From NCBI RefSeq assembly GCF_016919405.1, contig NZ_CP070353.1:3856501-3920500 (forward strand): a stretch of 64,000 nt of DNA, written 5' to 3'. A program made the position numbers and the translations under genes. The DNA is from Ensifer sp. PDNC004. Its GTDB lineage: Bacteria > Pseudomonadota > Alphaproteobacteria > Rhizobiales > Rhizobiaceae. Of this stretch, positions 1-8,597 are shown piece by piece (the stretch's first letter is position 1; every line of letters starts with the position of its first letter). The notes below the pieces were generated by a model. The model did not search any database. It saw only the letters and a program-made list of their open reading frames with translations, and was not told the DNA's origin.

Positions 1-4
1 CGTC

Positions 5-1471
5 ATGACGCTGCTCGACGCACCTGAACGTCTGAGCGTCTTGCACGCGACCGTGCCCGACATGGCGGTGCCGGATCGGGACTTCGACGGCATCGTTGAA
101 ATTGCGGCCAGTCTCTTCGACGCGCCGATTGCGCTGGTGACCTTGATCGACCGCGAATGGCAGTGGTTCAAAGCGGCCGTCGGAACCACGGAGAGCCGGG
201 CGTCGTCGGAGGAGTCCTTTTGCGTGCAGGTGGCGGCCGAAGCCGACGCCAGTCTCGTCGTGCTCGACGCGTCGACTGATCCGCGGTTCATGCGACGTTC
301 GCGGGTCGTAGGGCCGCCGTTCCTGCGATTTTATGCCGGCGCGCCGATCATGCTCGACGGGCAGGCCGTCGGCACGGTCTGCGTTCTCGACGACAAGCCG
401 CGCGCCGACGTGCCGCAGGCGCTGATGGACCAGCTGAGCCGGCTCGCCGGGCTGGCCGCTTCCCTCTTCAAGATCAAGGACGAAGCGCGCCGGCGCGCGC
501 TGAAAGAGGCGGCGCTGTCACGCGAGGAGCAGCGCCACGCCATGGCGCTCGAAGCGGCGAACATCGGCAGCTGGTTGTGGGATATCCGCTCCGGGGCCAT
601 TGCCGGCAACAGCGCGATGAAACGCATGTTCGGCCTGCCGGCCGACAGTTTCGTCGGCGCTCGCGAAATCTTCGGTGCGATCCATATCGACGATCGCGGC
701 GCAACCTTTTCAAAGCTGCGCCAGGCGATGAAGGCCGATGACGAGTACGACGGCATGTTCCGCGTCGGCGACACCGGCCGCTGGCTGCTCGGGCGCGGCC
801 GGGTGCACGATCGCGACAGCAAGGGCAATCCGTTGACGTTCATCGGCGTCACGATCGATGTCACCGACCAGCAGGCGTCGGTACAGCGCACCCGGCTGTT
901 GCTGAAGGAGCTCAATCATCGGGTCAAAAACACGCTCGCGATGCTGCAGTCGCTTGCCCGCCAGACATTGCGCCAGACGAGCGATCCGGCGGAATTCATG
1001 ACCGCCTTTGCCGGCCGTTTGCAGGCGATCTCCGAAGCACACGGGCTGCTTTCCGATCACGAATGGGGCACGATCCGGCTTGCCGACCTCATCGCCAAGC
1101 AGCTGCTGCCGCATGTCAATTGCTATGCCGAGCAGATCGAGATCCACAAGGACGAGATATCGCTCGGGCCTGACCAGGCGGTCGGCCTCGGCCTGGTTCT
1201 GCACGAGCTTGCCACCAATGCCGTCAAATACGGGTCGCTTTCGGTGCCGAAGGGGAAGGTGGTTCTGACGGCACGCAACATGATCGAGGATGGCGACAGC
1301 GTTCTGCATCTCACCTGGACCGAAGTCGGCGGGCCGCCGGTGCGCGAGCCGAAGCGGCGCGGCTTCGGCTCGATCCTGATCGAGCGCAGCCTCGACAAGG
1401 TCTTGGGCAGCTCGGTCAAGGTGGAGTATCTGCCAGCCGGCGTTACCGCGCTTATCCGCCTGCCGCTTTAA
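5..1471 (+). CDS. GAF-PAS sensor histidine kinase of the HWE family
   Basis: This is a cytoplasmic sensor kinase with no transmembrane segment. A GAF domain spans about residues 25-155 and a PAS domain about 175-290. An HWE-type dimerisation/phosphoacceptor box follows, with the motif ELNHRVKNT placing the phosphorylated histidine at about residue 305. The ATPase part has the family's unusual N-box (LHELATNAVKYG), the W-x-E motif (LTWTEVGG) and a G-box (RGFGSILIERSL), which together define HWE kinases rather than classical HisKA kinases. GAF plus PAS input suggests light, redox or small-molecule sensing, but the signal cannot be read from the sequence. No response regulator is adjacent. Only four bases precede the first ATG, so the true start could lie upstream of the window. 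Confidence 0.85.
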   Translation: MTLLDAPERLSVLHATVPDMAVPDRDFDGIVEIAASLFDAPIALVTLIDREWQWFKAAVGTTESRASSEESFCVQVAAEADASLVVLDASTDPRFMRRSRVVGPPFLRFYAGAPIMLDGQAVGTVCVLDDKPRADVPQALMDQLSRLAGLAASLFKIKDEARRRALKEAALSREEQRHAMALEAANIGSWLWDIRSGAIAGNSAMKRMFGLPADSFVGAREIFGAIHIDDRGATFSKLRQAMKADDEYDGMFRVGDTGRWLLGRGRVHDRDSKGNPLTFIGVTIDVTDQQASVQRTRLLLKELNHRVKNTLAMLQSLARQTLRQTSDPAEFMTAFAGRLQAISEAHGLLSDHEWGTIRLADLIAKQLLPHVNCYAEQIEIHKDEISLGPDQAVGLGLVLHELATNAVKYGSLSVPKGKVVLTARNMIEDGDSVLHLTWTEVGGPPVREPKRRGFGSILIERSLDKVLGSSVKVEYLPAGVTALIRLPL

Positions 1472-1583
1472 CGCGTTGATCGCAACCGGGATTGACGCAA
1501 GCGCGCAAGGTTCTCGGGCCAGACACCAGCGGTCTTCGGAGCGGGGAAAGTTCGCAACGGGCTGGGAAGCCCGTGCTTGATCG

Positions 1584-2015
1584 TCAGTCGTCGCGTCGCC
1601 GCTCGCGCCGTTTGCCGGTTCCGACCAGTGCCCCGATCGCAAGAGCCGTAGCGACAGCCAGCAGCGGCTGTTTGCGCAGGATGCCCGCGGCGGCAAGCAG
1701 TGTCAGGTTGGTTTGCACTTGTCTGCGGCGGCGACGTTCTTCGGCCAGGCGGCGGTCGCGACCTTGCAGCATCGCCATGATGCCGAACAGCACCAGCGCG
1801 GTCACGAAAAACGCGATCGCGATCGCGACGGAGGCAGTGACCGGACTGTACACTTCGCTGAGATACAGGAATGTGGCCGCGAGGCCGAAGACATAGGCCG
1901 TGCCAAGCAGCAATCCCATGATGCCCCACAGGATCGCGTTGCGTTTCACGCGCGCAGTGGCCGCGCCGATATCGGCGCTCATCAGCGCGGTCAGGGCTGC
2001 CGTCAATGGTCCCAT
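1584..2015 (-). CDS. Small membrane protein, phage-holin-superfamily-III-like (DUF1469 type)
   Basis: This 143-residue protein has two hydrophobic hairpin segments around residues 28-85, then a strongly basic stretch (RDRRLAEERRRRRQ) and a further hydrophobic segment. That layout fits the small holin-like/DUF1469 membrane proteins that pair with DUF883 (ElaB/YqjD-type) proteins in many proteobacteria. The neighbour immediately upstream on the same strand is such a DUF883 protein, 76 bases away, so the two are probably one transcription unit with a stress or stationary-phase role. There is no sign of a prophage here, so holin function is unlikely. Confidence 0.6.
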   Translation of the reverse strand: MGPLTAALTALMSADIGAATARVKRNAILWGIMGLLLGTAYVFGLAATFLYLSEVYSPVTASVAIAIAFFVTALVLFGIMAMLQGRDRRLAEERRRRRQVQTNLTLLAAAGILRKQPLLAVATALAIGALVGTGKRRERRRDD

Positions 2016-2091
2016 GAATTGCCCCCGGTCATCTTCCCCTCGATCTTAGCGGATGGGTGCAACCCATCCGCCTTAACGGCTCGCATCGTCG

Positions 2092-2460
2092 TCAACGACG
2101 AAGAAGCGCGGCGATCGCCAGACCGATCAGGGCGGCGGCGCCGAGGGTTGCAACGGGATGTTCGCGCACAGCGTGCCGAACCTGCTTTTCGGTGCCGGCG
2201 TAGCGATCGCGAAGCTCGGCCAGCAGATCTTCACCGCTTGCCAACAGTTCGCTGAGACCGGCTTCGGCCTGCTCGCGGGCGTCCTGCGCCTTGCTGCGGG
2301 CCTGCTGGGAAGCGCTCGATCCGCGATCGGCCAAGAGGGCGACGAGGGTCGCCACATCATTGCGCAGTTCGCCCAGTTGTTCCTCGATGGAGATGTCGGC
2401 GAGCTTGCCGTTGCTTTTTGTCGAACGCGAGCTCGAACCGGAGAAGAGGCCTGACGCCAT
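2092..2460 (-). CDS. DUF883 (ElaB/YqjD-like) membrane-anchored protein
   Basis: The 122-residue protein has a polar N-terminus rich in Ser and Lys, a long amphipathic helical middle (residues 25-90, heptad-like, rich in Ala, Glu and Gln), and a C-terminal glycine/alanine-rich transmembrane segment ending in RR. This is the DUF883/ElaB/YqjD layout. In E. coli, members are C-tail-anchored inner-membrane proteins, and YqjD binds ribosomes in stationary phase. The downstream holin-like membrane gene is the usual partner. The function in this organism is inferred only from the family. Confidence 0.65.
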   Translation of the reverse strand: MASGLFSGSSSRSTKSNGKLADISIEEQLGELRNDVATLVALLADRGSSASQQARSKAQDAREQAEAGLSELLASGEDLLAELRDRYAGTEKQVRHAVREHPVATLGAAALIGLAIAALLRR

Positions 2461-2636
2461 GACGAATACTCCCTTTCACACATGCGCCGGCCGCGAACGG
2501 TCGGCGCTTCCTGATCAAACCGGCGGGCACAATTGCAGGCCTGCGCCGGCGCTTCGGGAAGACAACGCGCAAGTGCGGAAATTGTTTCGATAAATCTTGG
2601 TGTTGGCTCTCGGAAGAATCCGGGCGTGCGCTTGCG

Positions 2637-3440
2637 TCAGAGCGATGCGGTCTGCGGCAGCACGAAAGGCACGGGTGCGGGCGGCGCCACGCCCACCCGC
2701 ATGCGGCAGCCGAAGACCGCTTCCATCGTCTCGTCCGTCAGCACCTCGGCAGGCGCGCCGCTGGCGCGGACCTTGCCGGCCTTCATCATCACCATATGGT
2801 CGGCGAACATGGCGGTGAGATTGAGGTCGTGCATGACGGCGACCACACCGCCGCCGCGTTCGCAAAAGTTGCGTGCGAGCTGCATGATGCCGAGCTGGTG
2901 GCGGATATCGAGGCTGGAAACGGGCTCGTCGAGCAAGAGATAACGCGGCTCGTCATCTGCAACGGGTTCGGAAATCTGGCAAAGCACGCGGGCAAGCTGC
3001 ACGCGCTGTTGCTCGCCACCGGACAGTTCCTGGTAGAAGCGCCCGGCAAAACCACCGAGATCGACCGCTTCGAGCGCTTCCGCAGCGATCCGGTCGTGCA
3101 GCGCCGCGTCGGCGTTTGCGCCTGCGGCAAGTCCGAGCCGGACGACTTCGCGCACCGTGAACGGGAAGGAGATGACGGTCGATTGCGGTAGCACGCCACG
3201 CATCGACGCGAGCTCCCAAGGTTTTAGGCCGCGCAGGTCACGGCCGTTGATGCGGATCGTCCCGCCCGCTGGCGCAAGCTCTCCGGAAATGGCCTTCAGC
3301 GTCGTGGTCTTGCCGCAGCCGTTCGGGCCGACGATCGCCGTCAGCGCGCCAGGTCGTGCGTCAAGCGAAACGCCGTGGAGGACCGGTCGCCCGCCGAGGC
3401 GGACGGAGAGATTGGAAACGTTGATCATGGCTTTGCTCAC
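2637..3440 (-). CDS. hmuV: Hemin ABC transporter ATP-binding protein HmuV
   Basis: This is the ATPase of the heme importer that carries heme from periplasm to cytoplasm. It shows a Walker A (GPNGCGKTTT), an ABC signature (LSGGEQQRVQLARVL), a Walker B (YLLLDEPVSSLD) and the H-loop (MHDLNLT). The size, about 265 residues, is normal for the FecE/HmuV family. The chosen GTG start overlaps the hmuU stop as GTGA, which suggests translational coupling; an ATG four codons later (position 3428) is a good alternative. The same frame stays open far upstream through hmuU antisense-frame codons, but that part has no meaning. It is the last gene of hmuPSTUV. Confidence 0.93.
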   Translation of the reverse strand: MSKAMINVSNLSVRLGGRPVLHGVSLDARPGALTAIVGPNGCGKTTTLKAISGELAPAGGTIRINGRDLRGLKPWELASMRGVLPQSTVISFPFTVREVVRLGLAAGANADAALHDRIAAEALEAVDLGGFAGRFYQELSGGEQQRVQLARVLCQISEPVADDEPRYLLLDEPVSSLDIRHQLGIMQLARNFCERGGGVVAVMHDLNLTAMFADHMVMMKAGKVRASGAPAEVLTDETMEAVFGCRMRVGVAPPAPVPFVLPQTASL

Positions 3441-4555
3441 AATCCCATGTTCGAACGGCCGCGCAGCAGGATCCAGAGGAAGAACGGTGCGCCGATAAAG
3501 GCGGTGACGATGCCGATCGGCAACTCCGCCGGGGAAACGATGGTGCGCGCGATCATGTCGGCGAGGATCAGAAGCGTGCCGCCGAGCAGAGCCGAGGCTG
3601 GCAGGAGGTAGCGGTGATCGGGACCGATGACGAGGCGCAGCAGATGCGGCACGACGATGCCGACGAAGCCAATGCCGCCGCTGACGGCAACCGACGCGCC
3701 GGTCGCCGCAGCAACACTGACGATCGCGACGTTCTTCAGCCGCTGGACGGGAATGCCCATGTGGAAGGCGGCTGCCTCGCCAAGCGTGATCGCGTTGAGG
3801 CCGCGGGCAAGAAACGGCGTGACGGCGAGCGAAAGCAGGATGATCGGCGCCGATGCCAGGATCTTCGTCCAGTTGGCACCGGCAAGCGACCCGAGGCCCC
3901 AGAAGGTGAGGTCGCGCAACTGCTTGTCGTCTGCCATGAACACCAGCACGCCGGTGACGGCGCCAGTCAGCGCGCCAAGCGCGATGCCGGCCAGAAGCAG
4001 GGTGGCGATCGAGGTCTGTCCGCCACGCGTGGCTATGCGGTAGAGCAGAAGCGTCGTGACGAGGCCACCGAAGAAGGCAGCCACGGGCAGCGCGTAGAAG
4101 CCGAACAGGGCAAACAGCGGCCCGAAGGTGGCGGTGCCAAGCACGATAAGCAGCACGGCGCCAAGGCTTGCGCCCGAGGAAACGCCGACGAGGCCGGGAT
4201 CGGCCAAGGGGTTGCGGAACAGTCCCTGCATGACCACGCCGGAAACCGCAAGCGACGCACCGACGAGCATGCCGAGCACGGCGCGCGGCAGCCGGATATC
4301 GAGAATGATGATGCGGTCGCGGATGCTCAAGGCCTGATCGGCTTCGCCGATCAGCCAGCGCCAGACATTGGCGAGCGACGCGTCGGCCGCACCGGTCATG
4401 ATCGAGCCGACGAAGGTGGCGATGGCGACTACCGCGAGGGCGACGACGAGAAGCCGGGCGAGCCGCGAGCGATTGCCCGCACGCCATTCGTCGCGGATAT
4501 CGGCGGCCAATCCGGTCAGGCGCATGCCGCGGTCCAATGCCTCACTGCGAGGCAT
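3437..4555 (-). CDS. hmuU: Hemin ABC transporter permease HmuU
   Basis: This is a FecCD/BtuC-type inner-membrane permease with many hydrophobic segments from residue 30 on. It includes typical family stretches such as RLPRAVLGMLVGASLA and GIGFVGIVVPHLLRL. It forms the heme channel with HmuV and receives heme from HmuT. I chose the ATG at 4555, which overlaps the end of hmuT by 14 bases. An ATG nine codons further upstream (4582) and one ten codons downstream (4525) are also possible. Confidence 0.92.
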   Translation of the reverse strand: MPRSEALDRGMRLTGLAADIRDEWRAGNRSRLARLLVVALAVVAIATFVGSIMTGAADASLANVWRWLIGEADQALSIRDRIIILDIRLPRAVLGMLVGASLAVSGVVMQGLFRNPLADPGLVGVSSGASLGAVLLIVLGTATFGPLFALFGFYALPVAAFFGGLVTTLLLYRIATRGGQTSIATLLLAGIALGALTGAVTGVLVFMADDKQLRDLTFWGLGSLAGANWTKILASAPIILLSLAVTPFLARGLNAITLGEAAAFHMGIPVQRLKNVAIVSVAAATGASVAVSGGIGFVGIVVPHLLRLVIGPDHRYLLPASALLGGTLLILADMIARTIVSPAELPIGIVTAFIGAPFFLWILLRGRSNMGL

Positions 4556-5492
4556 TGGCCTTCTTCCCGTAGATGGCGGCATTCAGTTCGCGAACGGCGC
4601 TTGCCGTGCGCGGGCCGAAGCCGAGCAGGTGCAGGCCGTCCATGCGCACGAGCGCCTTGTTCTTGGCCGCAGGGGTCAGGCTCAATGCCGGTATGGCGAA
4701 GAGCTCTTCCGCCTTGGCGGAGTGTTCGCCACCGCGATCCATCATCAGGATGACGTCGGGCTTGGCTTCGACGATTGCTTCGTCGGTGAGCGCCTTGTAG
4801 CCGGGGAAGGTGCCGACGGCGTTCACCGCGCCGGCAAGTTCGATGATGCCGTTGGCGGCGGTACCCTGACCGGAGGCCATGACTTTGCCGCCCTGGGTGC
4901 TCAGGATGAAGAGCACGCGCTTGCGCTCGCTGTCTGCACGTGCGGAGCCCTCGGCCACGGCCGCATCGAGATCGGCTTCGACGCTCTTGGCGAGCGTTTC
5001 GGCCTTGTCCTCGACGCCGAGGAAGGCGCCAACGGCGCGGATCTTGGCGGGAATGCCGGCCTTGTCGAAGGTCTCGGGCACGCTGGTGAAGGCAATGTTG
5101 GCCTCCTTCAGCACGGCCAGCGCCTCCGGCGGGCCGCTACCTTCGACGGCGACGATGGCGCTCGGGTTGACGGCGATGATGCCTTCGGGCGCGAGCTGGC
5201 GCATATAGCCGACGTCCGGAAGCGACTTTGCCGCTTCCGGATAGGTGCTGGTGGAATCACGCCCGACGAGACGGCCTTCTTCGCCGAGCGCATAGATGAT
5301 CTCGGTGACGGCGCCGCCGACCGAAACGACGCGCGAGACGTCGGCCTTCGGCGCGTCCTCGGCCATGGCCGCCCGGATGAAGGCGGGGGCATCGGGTGCC
5401 ACCGCCGGCAGCAGGAATGTCGCCGAAAGGGCGAAGGCGCCGAGCGCCAGGCCCGAGCGGCGAAGGCGACGGAAGTCGAGACCGTTGATCAT
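4542..5492 (-). CDS. hmuT: Periplasmic hemin-binding protein HmuT
   Basis: This is the substrate-binding component of the heme ABC importer. The N-terminus carries a signal peptide (basic RRLRRSG, then a hydrophobic stretch ending near residue 43). The mature protein has the helical-backbone binding-protein fold of the FepB/HmuT group (SVGGAVTEIIYALGEE near the start, GFGPRTASAVRELNAAIYG at the C-terminus). Its length, 316 residues including the leader, is usual. It sits between hmuS (22 bases upstream) and hmuU (overlapping), in the conserved gene order. Confidence 0.92.
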   Translation of the reverse strand: MINGLDFRRLRRSGLALGAFALSATFLLPAVAPDAPAFIRAAMAEDAPKADVSRVVSVGGAVTEIIYALGEEGRLVGRDSTSTYPEAAKSLPDVGYMRQLAPEGIIAVNPSAIVAVEGSGPPEALAVLKEANIAFTSVPETFDKAGIPAKIRAVGAFLGVEDKAETLAKSVEADLDAAVAEGSARADSERKRVLFILSTQGGKVMASGQGTAANGIIELAGAVNAVGTFPGYKALTDEAIVEAKPDVILMMDRGGEHSAKAEELFAIPALSLTPAAKNKALVRMDGLHLLGFGPRTASAVRELNAAIYGKKANASQ

Positions 5493-5514
5493 CTTGCGTA
5501 TCCTATTCTCTCGC

Positions 5515-6582
5515 TCAGGCGGCGACCGTCGTATCGAGGCGCGGCAGGCCCTCGGCGATCGAGCGCCATTCCGGACGCTCCGCCAGGCCCTCTTTGCGCT
5601 TGCCGAAGAACTGGATGATCATCTCGCCCTTGGCGTCGAGCGCCTCGATCGAGGTGACATGGCCGTCGGCCGTCGGCTTGCGCACGGCCCAAAGCTCGGC
5701 GATGTGGTCGGTGCGCAGGTGCAGGTGGAAGGTCGGATCCATGATGTTGAGCCAGGGGCCCATGGTCGCGATCTTGGCGATCGGGCCGGAATGGATCTGG
5801 ATCATGCCGCGGTTGCCGACAAAGCACATGATCGGCAGTTCGACTTCGGCGCTCGCCTGCATCATCGCTTCGACGCTCTGCGGATCGAGCTGCCAGGCGA
5901 AATCGTCGCCGATGTTGCTCAGCGCCTGGCGGCGACCGATCTTCAGCTTGCGCAGAATGCCGTGGAACTGGTGGGTGTCCGTCATCTTCGTCCAGCGGTC
6001 ACGCAATTCGACGACGTCGACGACGGTTTCCGGCTTGTCGTCGCTCGGCTGAACGCTGGTGTCGGCGACAAACTCCTGCGTCTGGTCGTCGAGGCGGAAA
6101 TCCGCGACGATCTTTTCATAGGCCGCGTCGTTCGATGCGGCGCGCAGGTGCACCTTGTGCACGGCGTTGCCCCACTTGTCGAAGAACTGCAGGCTCTTGC
6201 GGACTTCGCCCTTGTCGTCCTTCTTCGTCACGGCGAAGGCGTGTGCCCAGGCGCTCGGGAAAACGCGAAGGTCGATCTGCTCGCCAAGCACGATGCTCGC
6301 CATCTCGCCGGTGGTGATCTTCTCGTAGACGCCGATCTTTTCGTGAACGGCGCTCTCGTTGCGGGTCAGCGCCATGACTTCGCCGAGTTCCTCGACGCGC
6401 GACAGGAAGCGGTTGGCGTCGGCATCGATGCGCACGGCCGTCAGCCCACATTCGGCAGCAACCAGCGCGGCTTCGGAAACGCCGAGCTGGGCTGCGATGT
6501 CACGCTCGCGCATCTTCGGGTTTTCGGCGCGGTACGCGCGGATTTCGGAAGGAGTGGGGCGAAGGCTCTCGGTCATTTTCAT
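5515..6582 (-). CDS. hmuS: Hemin-degrading/heme-trafficking protein HmuS
   Basis: This 355-residue cytoplasmic protein belongs to the HmuS/HemS/ChuS family, with two tandem repeats of the HemS domain (roughly residues 20-180 and 190-350). Recognisable pieces include ALTRNESAVHEK in the first half and FVGNRGMIQIHSGPI and GPWLNIMDPTFHLHL in the second. Members bind heme released in the cytoplasm and pass it on or degrade it. It is the second gene of the operon, four bases after hmuP, so the two are almost certainly co-transcribed. Confidence 0.92.
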   Translation of the reverse strand: MKMTESLRPTPSEIRAYRAENPKMRERDIAAQLGVSEAALVAAECGLTAVRIDADANRFLSRVEELGEVMALTRNESAVHEKIGVYEKITTGEMASIVLGEQIDLRVFPSAWAHAFAVTKKDDKGEVRKSLQFFDKWGNAVHKVHLRAASNDAAYEKIVADFRLDDQTQEFVADTSVQPSDDKPETVVDVVELRDRWTKMTDTHQFHGILRKLKIGRRQALSNIGDDFAWQLDPQSVEAMMQASAEVELPIMCFVGNRGMIQIHSGPIAKIATMGPWLNIMDPTFHLHLRTDHIAELWAVRKPTADGHVTSIEALDAKGEMIIQFFGKRKEGLAERPEWRSIAEGLPRLDTTVAA

Positions 6583-6586
6583 CTGC

Positions 6587-6766
6587 CTATTTGTTCAGGA
6601 TCAGCTTGCCTTGACGGGTGATCTTCATGCGGTAGATCGCGCCGTCGTGGGAAATGAGGATCTCGTTTTCCGTGCCGAAGAGCTCGCGACTTTCGATGAT
6701 CCTTTGCGCCCGTCCGGTCGGCACCGGAAGCTCCGAGGGGCGTGCGAGATTGTTGTCGTTGGTCAC
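6587..6766 (-). CDS. hmuP: Heme-uptake regulator HmuP (HemP family)
   Basis: This is a small protein of the HemP/HmuP family, recognised by the C-terminal core SRELFGTENEILISHDGAIY followed by RMKITRQGKLILNK. In Bradyrhizobium and Sinorhizobium, HmuP is needed to activate expression of the heme receptor gene. I place the start at a GTG (VTNDNN) giving about 59 residues; an in-frame ATG at 6814 would add 16 poorly conserved residues. It is the first gene of hmuPSTUV. No outer-membrane heme receptor gene lies in the window, so its likely target is elsewhere. Confidence 0.85.
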   Translation of the reverse strand: MTNDNNLARPSELPVPTGRAQRIIESRELFGTENEILISHDGAIYRMKITRQGKLILNK

Positions 6767-6842
6767 TGTGTTTCGGCCGTTTCGAGTGGGCAGGCCGCGC
6801 TGATTTCCCCGCATTTCCCGCCGTGCAATTCGATTACTATCT

Positions 6843-6857
6843 TGACTTCATTACTCA
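6843..6857. promoter_or_regulatory. Iron-responsive operator (RirA-type, TGA-N9-TCA)
   Basis: The sequence TGA, nine bases, TCA lies in an AT-rich stretch between the divergent hmuP operon and the gene beginning at 6976. It is an exact match to the TGA-N9-TCA consensus known for RirA-controlled promoters in Rhizobium and Sinorhizobium. It sits 77 bases upstream of the hmuP start and 118 bases upstream of the other gene, so it may serve either or both. Confidence 0.7.
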
Positions 6858-6975
6858 TATTTATTTATGGACGCAATACCGGACTTATAAACTCAAGTTA
6901 GTTGCTGCCGGCTTGTGGACAAGGGCGTGCGGCCGGCGTTCGGTGGTGTGCTCGATCCTTTGGAGTGGTGTCGTC

Positions 6976-7413
6976 ATGAAGTTTTCCAGCCTTCCGATTG
7001 TTTCCGTTGCTCTTGCGGCTCTCGTTGCCGCAACCGCCGCCAAGGCGCAGGAGACCGCAGCGGCAGGCGGGCTGACGATCGAGCTCAACGAGGTGGCGCC
7101 GTCGCAAAAGGGTTGCAAGCTCACCTTCGTTGCCGGCAACGAATTTGCGCAGTCGTTGAGCAAGGTTTCCTTCGAGTTTGTGATCTTCGATCAGAAGGGG
7201 CTGGTCGAGCGCATGGCCGTGCTCGATTTCCGCGATCTTCCCGCCGGCAAGACAAAGGTTCGCCAGTTCGATCTGCCCGGCACCAATTGTGATGCGGTGA
7301 AGAGCCTGCTGATCAACGATGCGCCGGCCTGTGTCGGCGACGGCGTTCAGCCGGGCGCGTGCATGAGCGGTATCAAGACCGGCTCCAAGTCGGCGGTCGA
7401 ACTCAAGGGGTGA
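6976..7413 (+). CDS. Small exported protein upstream of tonB
   Basis: This protein of 145 residues starts with a clear signal peptide (MKFSSLPIVSVALAALVAA, cleaved after about AKAQ). The mature part has four cysteines (GCKLTF, TNCDAV, APACVG, GACMSG) that could form two disulfides, and a beta-rich pattern. I cannot name the family with certainty. It lies 77 bases upstream of tonB on the same strand and opposite hmuP across the iron box, so it is probably an iron-regulated periplasmic protein of the TonB-dependent heme uptake unit. The frame extends upstream of the chosen ATG but without a ribosome site or family features. Confidence 0.7.
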   Translation: MKFSSLPIVSVALAALVAATAAKAQETAAAGGLTIELNEVAPSQKGCKLTFVAGNEFAQSLSKVSFEFVIFDQKGLVERMAVLDFRDLPAGKTKVRQFDLPGTNCDAVKSLLINDAPACVGDGVQPGACMSGIKTGSKSAVELKG

Positions 7414-7490
7414 GCGGGACGGGGCTGAGCGCGTCCGGCAATCCGAGCATGAGGTTTGCGTCGCCCTAGTGCGACGAAGGTAAGGCTGAA

Positions 7491-8396
7491 ATGAAGCGTA
7501 TCGTCATCTGGACCGGGGCCGCCGTCTTATCGCTTGCAACACATGGCGTCGTGCTCGCGACGCTGTTTGGTGGCAACCCGCCCGAGACGCAACTGGATCT
7601 GATCCAGGGCGGCGAAAGCGTCGAAGTGGCGCTCCTTGGCGATGCTTTCGAGGAAACGCTGCAATCGGGCGAAGTGTCCGATGTCGTCGAGCCCACGGAA
7701 GATCTGCCCGAGGAGGTTCAGCCCGCCGAGATCCAGCCGGTCGAGGATGTCGCCCCCACGCAGGAGATCGCCGCGGAGCAGCCCCACGATCTGACGGCGA
7801 CCGAGGCGGACGTGATCCTGCCGGCCGAGGAAATGCCTACCCTGCAGGTTGCCGAGGCGGTGGTGACGGCGAGCGTCGCGCCGGTCGAGACCGTCGTGCC
7901 GGAAGAAAAGCCCGAGGAGCCGCAGAAGGAAAAGGTCGAAAAACCGGAGCCGAAGAAGGAGCCGGTGAAAAAGAAGAAGGTGACCCGCAAGAAAGCGGGC
8001 GACCAGGGGGAGCAGGCGCAGAACCAGGTCAAGGGCAAGCAGGACGGCCAGGAGAACGGCAGTTCGTCCGCAGCAAATGGCAACAGCCGCGCGTCCGAGG
8101 TCGGCAACGCCAACATGGAGAATTACGGCGGCAAGATCCGCAAGCGGATCACGCGCCGGTTCAAGGTTCCGGCCGCCGCACGACGCGACGGTGTATCCGG
8201 CACGGCGACCGTTCGCTTCACGCTGACGTCGAATGGAAACCTGACGGGCGTCAGCCTCGCGAGCAGTTCCGGCTCGTCGGCGATCGATGAGGCTGCCATC
8301 GATGCGGTCCGCCGTGCTGCGCCATTCCCGGCGTTTCCGGCCGGATCGCCAAGCTCCAAATCCTTCATCGTGCCGATGGTTGCAAGCGTCCGCTGA
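7491..8396 (+). CDS. tonB: TonB energy transducer
   Basis: This is an inner-membrane-anchored periplasmic protein that passes proton-motive force to TonB-dependent receptors. It has an N-terminal membrane anchor (VIWTGAAVLSLATHGVVLAT), then a long acidic Pro/Glu/Val-rich region. A basic KPEPKKEPVKKKKVTRKK segment follows, then a Ser/Gly/Asn linker and a C-terminal TonB domain (RITRRFKVPAAARRDG, VSGTATVRFTL, AIDAVRRAAPFPAFPAG). The 301-residue length is typical for alphaproteobacterial TonB. exbB and exbD, usually nearby, are not in this window. The heme-uptake setting suggests it energises a heme receptor. Confidence 0.9.
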   Translation: MKRIVIWTGAAVLSLATHGVVLATLFGGNPPETQLDLIQGGESVEVALLGDAFEETLQSGEVSDVVEPTEDLPEEVQPAEIQPVEDVAPTQEIAAEQPHDLTATEADVILPAEEMPTLQVAEAVVTASVAPVETVVPEEKPEEPQKEKVEKPEPKKEPVKKKKVTRKKAGDQGEQAQNQVKGKQDGQENGSSSAANGNSRASEVGNANMENYGGKIRKRITRRFKVPAAARRDGVSGTATVRFTLTSNGNLTGVSLASSSGSSAIDEAAIDAVRRAAPFPAFPAGSPSSKSFIVPMVASVR

Positions 8397-8444
8397 TCTT
8401 CTCCCCTTGTGGCAGAATTCGCGCAGAAGCTGTAAGAAAAAATA

Positions 8445-8459
8445 TGATTAGAAAACTCA
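8445..8459. promoter_or_regulatory. Second iron-responsive operator (TGA-N9-TCA)
   Basis: The sequence TGATTAGAAAACTCA matches TGA-N9-TCA exactly and lies in a markedly AT-rich 80-base stretch between tonB and the DUF2325 gene, 139 bases before that gene's start. With the copy at 6843 it suggests that the DUF2325 gene and the small gene after it are RirA targets, expressed on iron limitation. Confidence 0.65.
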
Positions 8460-8597
8460 TGTTTATACTTTACTCTGTTTATCAAGTTTAATAGGTTGCC
8501 CTCGTCACGCAGCCGAAAGGTGTGTGTCGAGAGGATTTCCCGATGCGACCGGCTGCCTGACGAGGGCCCCGTCGCGCGACAAGGCGGAGAAGATTGC

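Noticed and set aside
1584..2015. A prophage holin gene
   Set aside because: The protein resembles holin superfamily III in shape, but no phage genes are near and its partner is a DUF883 protein, so a phage origin is not supported.
3441..4487. A 616-codon frame joining hmuV with upstream sequence
   Set aside because: The part beyond the GTG at 3440 is an out-of-frame reading of hmuU. HmuV homologues begin at MINVSN or a few codons earlier.
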